Positions 52,041-63,802 of a stretch of DNA of 64,000 nucleotides are shown piece by piece. Every line of letters starts with the position of its first letter. The stretch's first letter is position 1. This stretch comes from Azadirachta indica. Lineage: Eukaryota; Streptophyta; Magnoliopsida; Sapindales; Meliaceae. The stretch spans positions 15,648,274 through 15,712,273 of the forward strand of contig CM040444.1 of NCBI GenBank assembly GCA_022749755.1, read 5' to 3'. Both the position numbers and the translations under genes were made by a program. The notes below the pieces were generated by a model. It had not been told where the DNA came from, did not search any database, and saw nothing but the letters and a program-made list of their open reading frames with translations.

Positions 52041-55000
52041 TGATAAAATGACGGTATCTTCGCCGTTGGATTTGATTTGTTGGGGCCTTGATGACGAGTT
52101 CAAATATGGTTAAAACGGATAATGATAAGGGTAAGAGTTTTTGTGGTTTGGTTGGTGAGAATTTGGGTAAATCCACTCGCCATAAGAGCGCGTGATGCGT
52201 GCATATGATACGCTAGACAGAGAGTTAGGAGGAAAACAAATAAAAAATAAAAAAAATATTTATTTATTTATTTTTATATTATATTTTACTGAGCTGAATT
52301 TTACTGTTACTCTATGCGGTAAAACGTCTTGGGAACACAAGAGCCGTAACTCCCGCTTGCTAAAAACGTTTTAGATTGAAAGAAAATCAAACTTAGATAT
52401 TTGTTTTTCAATTTAAAAATTAGTATATTTAAAATTTTGATTTATAGATGAAAATGGAAATAATTGTTTAATTATAGTATTTGAGTAGGGAACATACGAG
52501 AAAATAAATGACAAATGATGGGAATAATGTTTTATTTCTTTCTTAAACTTTTTTAAATATTATTTTATTTTTTAAAAAATAAGTTATCATATATTTTTCT
52601 AATTTTATATATTAAAACGGCAATTAAGTATTGAAAACAACCAAACTCTACCCTTTTTTTTCTTCTCTAGAAGTTCGAAACCCTTATCTATTTCTATTTT
52701 TAAAAATTAAAATTTAAAAATTAAAAAAATTTCTAATACTTTTAAATATTTAAAATTTAGATATAAAAATATTTTTCCCAGTTCAACAACTTCTTAAATA
52801 ATATCGAAATAAAATTTTATCATTTTTTGAGTGATATTTTATCAATAATATATGTGCGTGAGAGATTGATAGGGCATAATTCATGAAATATTTAACAAGA
52901 AAAAAAGATATATTTATTCAACAAAATTAATTTAAAATTAATCATACTTTAAATAAATTTATTAAAATTTTTTATATAGGGTAAAAATTTTAAAATGAAA
53001 GTAATAGAATTTCCAACTTAAATATTTCTAAAAAAGCTTTATTAATTCGAATATGTCAAAAATTGGTTACGGCCATTTTTTTTTTCTTAATTATTATCGG
53101 TGTTCTGCTGAAAATTACAACTGGCCCCCTACATCCATCAATCGATTATTGCGCTTTATCAGATGTAGACTTTTTGCCAACGTTTTAAATTTACAATATT
53201 AGAAATAATTATTAGATCTACACTTTTTTATATACTTATATACGTTAATAAAACATTTAACTGGAGTTTACATTGAAATTTTATAATTCACCCCAAAATC
53301 TAATTTGGCTCCCTTTAAAATATTTTTAATATTTAATGTATCTTTTACATATTTATATTATTAAATCAATTTGCTCAAAATAAAATAGTTATTATTCTTT
53401 TAAAACTGAGCTGATAACATAATTATTAATTATATTACTTAAAATTTATGCGAATTTATAAACTTCTTATTATGTTTGTTTATATAATAAATTATGTCAC
53501 AATTATTATTCTTATAAAAGAATTTAATTTATATTTATATGATATTTTTGAAATGATTTATAGGGAATTTAATTTATTTTTTATTTCATAAAAAGTTATA
53601 GTATATGCTCTAAAGTAAAAGATATACTAATTAAACATAGACAAAGGGGGGGGTTTGAATATTGTAAGTGGGAAAAATAATTACACGGGCTTTGAATATT
53701 GAACAACAACAATATTGACTCATAAGGCATGGCCTAACTTCTAACACATCCACCTTCCCCTCATTCCCATTACTTCTTTCCTACTAAATTTATGTTTGAG
53801 AATTGTATTTTTTTCTCTATTTTTTTAATTTAAAAAATGTTTAATTAAAATAATTTTAAACAAAAAATGAAAAATAAAAATAAACCATCTTTGTTTTAGT
53901 CAAGGGCAGGATCTACAATCATTTCATTGAAACTTGTCAAAATAATTTTTTAATAATGAATATATATATATTTCAAACAACTTAGATTTTGATATACCAA
54001 TTTTGATAGTTTAAAATTATAGTTAATGTGGATTTAATATACTTATATATATATATATATATACACACACATGAGAAGTAATTTTCTGAACTTTTTAAAA
54101 TATTAAATTATTTAAAGCATTAATTTTTACGAAGAAACTTTTGTAAGAAGATGTTTTTCAAATTTTTAAAGGATTAACACAATTTTTCTAATGATACGTC
54201 AACTTAATTAACAACATAAAATTTTAAAATATTTTACATGAATATTAAGAACTTTAACTCATAATTTAAAACATGAAATAAAAGAATAAAAACATAGAAA
54301 TTAAACAAAAATAAACTTGAAATATGAATGGGCGAAATTTGAAACATGAACTCTAAAACTAAAAATTTTATATGTATTGTATTATAGTCTATTCCTTTTT
54401 AAAATATTTGATTAGTTATGAATTTTATCTTAATTATGTGGCAACATAATTTTAAAAATTTAATAATACTAAAAATATTAACAATATTAAATTAAACCTA
54501 TCCGTAAATTTATTATTTTATACTCTTGTAAAAATATATTATATGTAATAATAATATAATATTATCAAATTATTAGTTATTATGTTAAAATAAGTTAATA
54601 AATATTTTTTTAATTTATGTAAAAATGAATTAATGTTGCCAATTGTAGATCAACTTTCAACTCTAGTGGAAAGAAAAAGAAAAAAGAAAAAAAGAAAAGT
54701 CAAATATTTTTAATAACCTTTCTTTCCAAAAAAAAACCGCTCGTCAAGCTTCATTTACGTGGGTCCCGGAACACAATTGGCGCGTGTGGGGACATGAGAA
54801 TCGTTCTCACCGACCAATTACCGTTTTCCACTTTCCACTTTCCACTTTCCACTTTCCAATTTGTTTACTTTTATTTCTCTCTCTCTCTCTCTCTAACACT
54901 TCCTCACACGCAACCAACATATACTTTCTGAATTCTGAATCTCCCTTACCTTCTTCTCCTGTTAATCGAATCGAATCTCACTTTCTGCAAAGCCACGTTC

Positions 55001-55118
55001 CTTCATAGTCCTCTCTTTCTCAACTTGCATATAAACAAACTAATTATTTATTTATTTAATTAATAATATCTTTTTTCTATTTTTAATATTAACAACAAAA
55101 AGCGGAAAAAAAATCAAA
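52041..55118. other. AT-rich intergenic region before CBSX
   Basis: No supported gene in about 3 kb. It has A/T-rich tracts, (TA)n(CA)n near 54043-54070, a heptanucleotide repeat at 54825-54858 and (CT)n at about 54877-54893 in the probable CBSX promoter or leader. Confidence 0.6.
54825..54858. repeat. Heptanucleotide repeat (TTTCCAC)n upstream of CBSX
   Basis: Four and a half TTTCCAC units in direct tandem, followed by a CT microsatellite, about 260 bases before the CBSX ATG. Confidence 0.9.
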
Positions 55119-58100
55119 ATGAGCTCCATTTCTGTACCGTGTTCTTTTGCACTCTTCCGACTCCACGGTGTTGTTCCTCACCGTCAATTACCGTGCACGG
55201 TGATAACACCGCCTCCTACCTCCAAATCACGGCGTTTCACTTTCTCTCGGGAGCCAGTGGCTTTTGCTCACAACGTTGTCGGGATCACCAACTCTGTTCC
55301 TGTAAGTTACATGTTTTCGTTAATTTTTTACGTTAAAAGTTTGTCTAAGCTTCTATCACAAGTATTGAGTGTAGATATTTTGATTTAATTTTTTTTTTTT
55401 TTGAAGTTTAATATTATGCGCTTTGTTTTCAGCCGAGAAATGGAATCTACACGGTTGGTGATTTTATGACAAGGAAAGAGGATTTACATGTTGTGAAGAC
55501 TACAACAACGGTTGATGAAGGTATTTGTGACACTTTAGAGACCTCATGTTAATTTCATGTTGTCAATTCGTGTTTTGAATGATTAAATATTGTGATTCAC
55601 AGCTTTGGAGGGTCTTGTGGAGAAGAGAATAACTGGTTTTCCCGTGATCGATGACGACTGGAAGTTGGTAATTTTCATTACTTCTTAATTTTCTGTTTCT
55701 GAATGTACATAATTCCCCTTTTATATGGTTAGAAGAATTATTGTTTACTTTGATGTCCTATCTGCACTATAGTTTACTTCATATATGAAATTTTTTTTTT
55801 ATTATAATATCCACTGGCATTTATAGTTCCTGGAGACTCTTATCTTAAATTATATGGAGAGAATAATAAGTTTACTATGATCAATGATTGATATTTGAAT
55901 GTGTATCAGTTCATTCTTTGATGCAAATATTTCATGTCTAAACTTTTTGTATGTTTTGATTGATATGATACATATAATGCAAGTGAGCTTGTATATGTAT
56001 CATGAGCTTGTATTGCTTAACTTTGGTTAATTTTCTCTGCAGGTTGGTGTAGTTTCAGATTATGACTTGTTAGCACTTGACTCCATATCAGGTAGCATGA
56101 GAACTATGAAATTATAATTAGATCTTATTTTCAGTTTTAATTCAGAATATGCTTATTTGTATTCTGCTCCCCGGTTTCTTGAATTTTTTTAGAGAATAAA
56201 CTATTGGCTTGAAATAATTTAGAAGGAGACATAGCCACTAATATTACATCTTTCACCTTCATGCAGCAATTCATTCAATATTTCAGTTTGCTCCTTCGCC
56301 TTTAATTTGGTGGAAAATTATAAGCTACAGAGAATGTGAATGTACATTAGCAAAGATTTTTATGATATATTTATGTCTAGGTCCCTCTGGGGGTTCTGCT
56401 CTCTGCAGTTTTACTAAGTTTTAGAATATCCAAGCATCAGAGAAATGATAGGGAAGTAGAAGAGCAGTGAGATGAGTACAAGATCCTGAGAGGAATTATT
56501 AATCTTTTATTTCTGCATGAGAAAAATTCCTTTATCTGATCCCTTTCAGCAGTGAAATTCCACTGATTTTTTTCATAAGTCCAATGTTCGGTCACTGACG
56601 TGAATGCTATACTGTGCACCAAAAATATTCGTTTTTTTCAATTCCATAACACATGAGGAAAAATTGGAGGGGCCAACTCTCGTGATTTGAGTATGGCAAC
56701 AGCATACTATAAATGCTGTTATGTAGGATATAAGGAAGCACTGGAGCCTCTCCTTTTTTCTGGCTTTATCTATATGTGTTTTGATGTAATTTTGTACTTC
56801 TCATTAGATATTGCTTTAGTACATGGTGCTGTGTATGCTTATGCTTATCATTGGTTTACTACCCCTTGAATATTTCCATTTGGTATTATTTTTGGATGCT
56901 CTGGAAATTTTGTTGTGAAACTGCTACTGATATTTCCTTCTATGGTTGTCAGGTGGCAATCAAAATGACACAAACTTGTTTCCTAAAGTAAATAGCTCTT
57001 GGAAAGTATGTGAGAATTGTTTTGTTTTATTTTCTTGTCTTTGGTTTCTGATTGAGTAGTTAGCTAAGATTTTGTTATGTGATACTGTAAATTTTATCTC
57101 ATATTTTAGTTAAATCTTTCTCATTCAAGAAATTGTTTGTGGTCACAACACAAACATATGCATCTTCAGTATGGTTGGAATTATCAGAGGAATAAACTTT
57201 TGTAGGGTATGGTGTAGGGCTGAGTTCACTCAAATGCAGGCAGCAAACACCTACTGATGTAGTTCTAACGCCAAATTACTGTGTCAGATATTGTATCAGT
57301 ATGTAACATAAGACAACATCTGCAGGATTAAAAGTAGACTGAAAGTCTTATTGCAGTATTATTTATCCCAAAACTGGAGTTGTATGGCGCACTGCTGATG
57401 AAAACAAGATATATTTTAATTGGAGCTTAGTGTCACGCGCCCAGCGGAAAGGCACGTGCGGCACCCTCGTAGACCCCCAAGTCGAGGGTAAGCCTTGTTA
57501 GCCCGTCGCATATTTAACTGGTTTCGGCCTACCTTGGCCTCATCAGGAGGACGGCTTCAGTCCCCGACCAGTTCGGGCAGGGGTGGTCTAAGTCCCCTCT
57601 ACATGATAGCCCTTGAGACTGAAGCCGACTTTGCACCATGAAACATCAATGTGCTTGAGTTGTCACACCCCAGCACACCCAGCCAACATGCGATTTCTTG
57701 TGCCGTGACATTCTCCACCACCGAAAACCGTGCACGTCCTCGTGCACGCGGCCATCTTCAAATTTTTCGCCAGCTCAATTGGTAGACCATCGAGGTCCTA
57801 CCCTGCATGCCGCTCCACTCCATAACGCCCATCTCCTCCGGGCTAAGGAGACTCCCATAAAGAGAACACGATAACACCACGTCGTGCGGGCACGCCATCC
57901 TCGACGTACGGTGGTAGCAGTGTTTGGCGTAGATGAGGCGCTATGCGGTTGCCTTTCAAACCACTATGCTCATCTTCCCCCCCAGGAAGATCCCCATACC
58001 GCAGGACACAACATTGTGCGAGCACGCCCACATTCGGGGCTGCGTGGCGAAGGGTCACACAATAGACACCCCGTTTTCCCTCACCCAATCTTACGGGCTA

Positions 58101-59703
58101 ATATCCTCGGCCATCTCGGTGGATTCCCACAGGAGTCAGGAACGTAGCGAGATTTTGCGGAAATTCTCGTTCCTGCTCTGATACCATCTGTCACGCGCCC
58201 AGCGGAAAGGCACGTGCGGCACCCTCGTAGACCCCCAAGTCGAGGGTAAGCCTTGTTAGCCCGTCGCATATTTAACTGGTTTCGGCCTACCTTGGCCTCA
58301 TCAGGAGGACGGCTTCAGTCCCCGACCAGTTCGGGCAGGGGTGGTCTAAGTCCCCTCTACATGATAGCCCTTGAGACTGAAGCCGACTTTGCACCATGAA
58401 ACATCAATGTGCTTGAGTTGTCACACCCCAGCACACCCAGCCAACATGCGATTTCTTGTGCCGTGACATTAGGCTAATTTGATCACTAAAATCATGAATA
58501 TTAGTGATGCATCCTTATTGGATTAAGCAAGTCAACTGCAATAGCCTGATCACTTTATTTCTAGTTGATGTTGTGTAACATACTTAAGAGTATATATGGT
58601 TAATTTGGGTTTTTATAAGGCAACTCAGCTACTATAAAGGGCAGTTGTTTCGTCACTTAACCTAAGGCTTTGTACACAAACTGAAGTTGTGATTGAGAGC
58701 GTTTGCGTTTTTATGAAACTCCAGTTACTAGGTCTTAGTGCTTTGTATTGGGGTGAACTGTTTGAGATTTATGTTGAATGAGCTGTCTAGCCTATAAATA
58801 GAGCTATCATATTGTGCTCTTGCACTATGTTTCTTCCTCTCTCTCACTTTTTCTTTTTCCTTTTGTGTGTGTTTATGCCTGTGTTTTGCAAATGGAGCCC
58901 CATGCTATGAACTATGTGTTAAAATGATATGCAACTGGTGTTTTTTCTAATTTGGGTACTCGTGGCAGACATTTAATGAGATACAGAGGCTGCTTAGTAA
59001 GACAAATGGCAAAGTTGTTGGTGACTTGATGACACCTGCTCCGCTGGTCATTCATGAAGATACCAACTTAGAAGATGCTGCTAGGTATTGGATACATAAT
59101 ATCTTTTGATTTTTAAATGATAATTTTAACAAACTGTTTACTTATAAATGTTCTAATTTTTTTAGTTTAAAAATCTATCTTACTTATAAATGTTCTAATT
59201 CCTTTTTTTAATTTAAAAATCTATATAATGATGATGATTATTTGAGGAAAAGAGTAACAGTAGCGAGCATATTCCATAATGATGCACTTTCAGCAGCTCT
59301 CTTCAAGCTTCTGAGGGAAGGAAACTAAATGTTAAATTCCTGATTTTCAACATTGTGACTTAACATTTTTATCATATCACATTGTCCGTTAACTGAGAAA
59401 CTTAGATGTTCAGTCTTTTCTTGTCAGCAAATGTTGAATCTCTTGAATGTGCTAAATAAAATTTCATGTCAGGTTGTTGCTTGAAACAAAATACCGTAGA
59501 CTGCCAGTAGTAGATGGTGAGGGCGAGCTGGTAAGAATTTTGCCTTCACAATCTGTTGTTGAAAATTTCATTTGTTGGAATGCTCATCTGTACGTAGATG
59601 CTGATTGGTCCCTGTTTTAATCTTGAAGGTTGGACTCATCACAAGAGGAAATGTTGTTGGAGCTGCCCTACAGATTAAACGTGCAGGTGAAAGATCAACA
59701 TAA
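55119..59703 (+). CDS. Chloroplast CBS domain protein, CBSX1/CBSX2-like
   Basis: Small stromal protein with a pair of CBS domains; Arabidopsis CBSX1/2 bind adenosine nucleotides and activate thioredoxins. Exons: 55119-55301, 55433-55520, 55603-55667, 56043-56091, 56953-57005, 58969-59084, 59473-59530 and 59629-59703, in agreeing phases, giving 228 residues. Residues 1-60 form a Ser/Thr/Pro/Arg-rich transit peptide. CBS1 (about 66-130) starts YTVGDFMTRKEDL and has ITGFPVIDDDWKLVGVVSDY; CBS2 (about 155-220) starts VVGDLMTPAPLVIHE and has YRRLPVVDGEGELVGLITRG. The linker FNEIQRLLSKTNGK is typical of CBSX1/2. Intron 5 (57006-58968) carries a complete miniature LTR retrotransposon, yet the exons are intact. 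CBSX1 and CBSX2 cannot be told apart here; position next to PABP favours CBSX2. Confidence 0.95.
57431..57710 (-). repeat. LTR copy, 3' LTR on the minus strand
   Basis: 280 bp, identical by eye to 58189-58468, with 7-bp inverted ends TGTCACG/CGTGACA. Confidence 0.93.
58189..58468 (-). repeat. LTR copy, 5' LTR on the minus strand
   Basis: 280 bp, identical by eye to 57431-57710; it lies next to the primer binding site at 58175-58186. Confidence 0.93.
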
Positions 59704-60487
59704 TCACCGTATCGCATAAAATTCATGGATTTTTAATACATTTATGCTACCATTCTTTTTGCACCCACTGGTTATGCAGTTCGGCCTCGGTATTTATTGG
59801 GTTGCGTATAGCACTGTGTAGTTCTGTAATATCTCGGATAAATCCTAGCTCAGGATTTAGAGGCAGGCAGTTTATTTCTCTCTTGCCCTTAAACCGATCT
59901 TGATATTCAGTGCTTTTTAGTGAGTATGGCACTGTAAAAGAGGGTATATATAGACTTGAAAAAAATCTGTTCCTTTAGCTAGGATCAGATTTTGATTCAG
60001 ACTCTCTGTATTATGAACAACTTTTCCTCTTGTGATTGCGTTACAAGCTTATAAATGTATTAAGTAGTCATTATTAGTTATGATGCAAGTTGCATTGTTT
60101 CACTATACTGGAGTTTTTTGTTCTGCAATTTATCAGTATCTCACGGAGCGAGTTTCATTATTTCATTATACTATAGAGGGTACAGACAACAACGTTCATA
60201 ATGGTTGAGAGTTAAATTCTGAATTTCCTTTTAGTTATTGACATTAGCAAGTTCCTTATCTATTTCCATTTGTTGATAGTTATCCTTCCGTGCTAGTCAC
60301 AAATTGTTCTAGAATAAAGAAAGCTTACTTGGGAGTAGTGAGCAAATAAGTACAATTTGTTTTACCACCGTATGCACTGCGTCTTAAAACTTTGCAAGGG
60401 TCTATCCCATCTCTTTGTTATATCTAAATCATCATATAAACTCTCTAAAGAGTAGTTTCCAAGCTGCTAGCAACAACTTCAACATTC
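59704..60487. other. CBSX 3' UTR and spacer
   Basis: No gene seen; probably the CBSX 3' UTR followed by sequence upstream of the UGT pseudogene. Confidence 0.6.
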
Positions 60488-62095
60488 ATGGATTCAAAAT
60501 CCTGCTGCAAATGTTCTTCTTTCCTCAGATATTTGGAGGCAACTCGGATGATAGATTTGGCCAGAGTTTTTGCCTACCATGGCATAAAAGCCACCATTGT
60601 AACAACACCCTAAACAATCTCTTCCTGAAAACCATCACGCGACAGCAACAATTAGGCCACAGCATCAGTTTCCACACACTCAAATTATCGTCAAAGGAAT
60701 TTGGTTTACCCGATGGATTTGAAAACCAACTTGCTATTTCTTCTGTTGATATGTCTGCAAAGCTCTTCAAGGCCACACTGAAGCTGCAAGATCCCCTGGA
60801 GCAACTCCTCCGAGAAACACGAGCTTATTGCGTAGTCAGTGACATGTTTCAACCATGTACGGCTGATGTTGCCAACAGGCTTGGAATCCCTAGAGTAGTC
60901 TTGCATGGCACTGGTTGTTTCTCTTTATGTGCTGAAGAGAGCATCAGACTGCATTCACCCAATGAGAACGTTGTTTAAGACAGACAGAGAAGCTTTTCGG
61001 CTACCAGGGCTACCTGACGAGATTGAGTTAACAAGATCAAAGTTACGAGACTGGGTGAGAACCAGAACTGGGTTTGGTTTGTTTCTCAGCATGGTATTAG
61101 GCTCTGAACTTAAAAGATGTGGAGTTTTTATGAATAGCTTTTATGGGTTAGAGCCAGCTTATGCAGAATCCTGGAATAATCAGATGGGAAGGAAAGTGTG
61201 ACACATAGGACCGGTGTCCCTTTGTAACAGAAAGAGACATTGATACATTGGAGAGAGGAATTCAAGCCTTAATTGGCGAACAAAATTATCTAAGCTGGCT
61301 TGACTCTAAAGAAGCCAACTCTGTTATTTACATCAGCATTGGGAGCTTGCCTCACATAGCTACCGAGCAACTTCTAGAAATCGCTCACGCTCTTCGTGAT
61401 TGTAACCATCCATTTATCTGGGTGGTTGGACGAAGATTAGAATCTGAGGGGAATTCAAAACACTGAAAATAAGCTCGGCTACCTGACGGATTTGAAGAAA
61501 GGATGATGGGATCAAGAAGAGGTATGATTATACATGGACGGGCAACACAGCTTCTGATTAGCTTCTGATTCTTGAACATGAAGCTGTGGGAGGATTTAAA
61601 ACACATTGTGGAAGGAACTCCACTTTAGAAGGCGTGACTTCGGGCTTGCCAATGATCACTTGGCCCATTACATCCGAGCAATTGTACAATGAGAAGTTTG
61701 TTATAGTTGTGCTAAAGATTGGTGTTTCAGTGGGAAATGAAAAATGCGTATCATGGCATGCAGAGCCGTAAGTGACAGAGGGGCGAGAGAAGGTGGCTGA
61801 AGCAGTTAGTAAATTGATGGGTAGCAAAGAAAACGAAGTTGTAGAGATGAGAAAGGGAGCAAAGGGGCTGGGAGAGAAGGCAAAAAGAGCTGCTGAAAGT
61901 TGCGCGGCTGTTCTTACTTTAATGTGAGAAAATTCATAGAAGAACTCGAGTCTCGCCGGAAAGCTGAGAGTTCCCAGCCAGAACCAAAGGAGGCGTTAAA
62001 ACGTGTGAGATTGTTGTTTCAAGTGTTTGTTGAAAACCATGAAATTTGTCTTCTCTCGACAACTTTTCCAATTTTCAACCGAATGTCTAAGTAAA
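60488..62095 (+). pseudogene. UGT73-type glycosyltransferase pseudogene
   Basis: Remnant of an intronless family-1 UDP-glycosyltransferase, spread over several frames. Pieces in order: an N-terminus with MIDLARVFAYHGIKATIVTT, then KEFGLPDGFENQ, LLRETRAYCVVSDMF, GIPRVVLHGTGCFSLCAEES, CGVFMNSFYGLEPAYAESW, SYNLSWLDSKEA-like text (read as NYLSWLDSKEANSVIYISIG), and a damaged PSPG box [15 protein letters not shown] near 61590-61635. In working enzymes that box reads HCGWNS, so a conserved Trp is Arg here. Damage includes a frame break near 60610, another near 60960, a Trp-to-stop change at 61199-61201, a stop at 61464-61466 and a stop at 61769-61771. The mix of substitutions and indels marks a true pseudogene. 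UGT73B genes follow CBSX2 in Arabidopsis as well. Confidence 0.9.
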
Positions 62096-62841
62096 TATGT
62101 TGTATACCTGTCTTCGAACAATAATTTTAATAGTCATATTATGTTTTTTTTTGTTAAATACGATCAAATAAATAGATACTACAATACATAAAATTATTAT
62201 GGTATAACGCCTGATTTTTTAAAACCATTTTAATTATTAGTGTAGTTATTTGAAATTGGAAAATGAGCCTGACTTCAACATTTATATAGTATAGAACAAA
62301 CAATTGGCACAAAATTTTTGCCAAGAGAATTTAAATTAAAAGAGAAGAAAAATGTTGTACAAGGAGAAAGTTTCAATATCAAATGCATTGTGCAATAAAT
62401 CACATCTAAATATTTGAATTAGAAGTCGGAAACACATTCTTTAAACTCTGAAATTTAGACGAAGAAATGAAAAATCTCATCCCCTTCCTCTCACGAAATT
62501 TCTCGAGAAGGGCCTTTTGGTTCAATGGGCCCAGGCGGAAGGATATATATGTAAGTGACATTGGAGATTCATCATTCATTGAAGTCCCATTTGACGATAA
62601 TGGATTGTGTCTGTTAGGTGACGGCCCCCCACAGGTAATCTATTTTGTCCGATGCTGAATGCAACCCGATGAACTGAACCCGAAAAGAAAAGACTTTCAA
62701 TTCAACGCGTCTATTGCTTGGCAGAATCCAAGTCCATTAAATTAATTCTGTTTCCCACTTTATTCTACAGTTTAAGGCAGTCCCTCTTTCCAGGATTCCT
62801 ACCTCAAATTTTCACTCTGCTTGTCCTCTTTTACACTTTTA
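62096..62841. other. Spacer between the two UGT remnants
   Basis: AT-rich at first. A 63-codon open frame at 62467-62658 is followed by a GT donor-like site, but I recognise no family in it. Confidence 0.5.
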
Positions 62842-63217
62842 ATGGACTCAAAAATCTTCTCCAGTTGAAATGTTCTTCTTCCCCTTATATTTAGGAGGAG
62901 GGCGCACCAAATTCCCATGATAGACATCGCTAGAATCTTTGCCTCTCATGGTGCTAAATCCACCATCATCACAACCCCAAAACACGCCCTTTCTTTCAAA
63001 AAATCTATCGACCGGAGCCAGCAATCCTGCCTCCCCATCACCATGAAGACTCTGCTTCTACCCGACAATGCCGAGATTGCAGACACAGACATGTCTGCTT
63101 CACCACTTACTGACACTTCCATGCTTGAAGAACCTCTCAAAGCACTTCTTGTCGAGTGCGAACCACATTGCATAGTCCATGATACGTTTCGTCGTTGGTC
63201 TGTGAACGTTACAAATG
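62842..63217 (+). pseudogene. Second UGT73-type fragment, truncated
   Basis: N-terminal quarter of a UGT73-like gene. ATG at 62842, early frame breaks (near 62865 and in the GGAGGGCGCACC stretch near 62900), then a good stretch: MIDIARIFASHGAKSTIITT, LPDNAEIADTDMSAS, LLVECEPHCIVHDTF and RWSVNVTN. Homology stops abruptly at about 63217, where a TGTTAGG sequence starts that looks like the end of an LTR element. No PSPG box is present in the window. Confidence 0.82.
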
Positions 63218-63311
63218 TTAGGATAAACTAATATACATCACGGGACCGTAGTCTACTCGAAAATCTCCACTATAATCAAATAATGGAAATACACAATTTC
63301 TCTTTAGTTAG

Positions 63312-63435
63312 AACTAAAGGTACACATCCACAATATTCTCAAGATCATACAATTTTGGCAAACAATCAAGTTTAACTAAAGGTACACATCCACAATATTC
63401 TCAAGATCATACAATTTTGGCAAACAATCAAGTTT
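63312..63435. repeat. Perfect 62-bp tandem duplication
   Basis: 63312-63373 and 63374-63435 read the same (starting AACTAAAGGTACACATCC and ending CAATCAAGTTT), with no spacer. Confidence 0.95.
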
Positions 63436-63654
63436 CACAAAGAAATTAGAGAGAGTTCAAGAAAAACATCACCATAATGGTGGCCTAACTTTTAACCACG
63501 AAATCTGGAGAAAAGGAGCTCTAAATCTGATCTCCACCGTTCAGAATTTACTCCTCTGAATTAGAAAGCTGCTGATAAAATTTCAGTTCAATCGAATCAT
63601 GAATCAATCTCCGATTAGCCACTTGATCAAAACTGTCCTAAATTTACTGTTCTG

Positions 63655-63802
63655 CCTCTCTCTAGACGATGACCAGTAACCGCCTCTCTTTCTAGGCGAT
63701 AAAGAGTGCCGCCTCTATACGATGAACAGTACTTTCTCTCTCTAGGCGATGAACAGTGCCGCCTCTCTCTCTAGACGGTGAATAGTACCCACCTCTCTCT
63801 TC
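63655..63802. repeat. Imperfect minisatellite with CTAGGCGATGAACAGT-like units
   Basis: About five units of 25-30 bp around the core TAGRCGATGAACAGTGCC followed by GCCTCTCTC, beginning near 63663, 63692, 63717, 63742 and 63772. Confidence 0.8.

Larger units (their letters stand above)
57431..58468 (-). mobile_element. TRIM-type miniature LTR retrotransposon in CBSX intron 5
   Basis: Two 280-bp direct repeats (57431-57710 and 58189-58468) read identical. Each begins TGTCACG and ends CGTGACA, the expected TG...CA LTR ends. The interior is only 478 bp and has no gag or pol. Read on the minus strand, GATGGTATCAGAGC follows the 5' LTR: TGGTATCAGAGC (58175-58186) is the classic primer binding site for initiator tRNA-Met. 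GGTGGTGGAGAA (57711-57722) right before the 3' LTR is a polypurine tract. TTAG flanks both sides (57427-57430 and 58469-58472) as a short target duplication. The element is clearly GC-richer than the surrounding intron. Small open frames inside it look incidental. Its movement would need proteins from an autonomous relative. Confidence 0.93.

Noticed and set aside
57843..58181. Small open frames inside the TRIM element on both strands
   Set aside because: They overlap each other in GC-rich non-coding sequence and resemble no gag or pol motif.
62467..62658. 63-codon open frame before the second UGT remnant
   Set aside because: No recognisable domain and no partner exon; only a GT after CAG.
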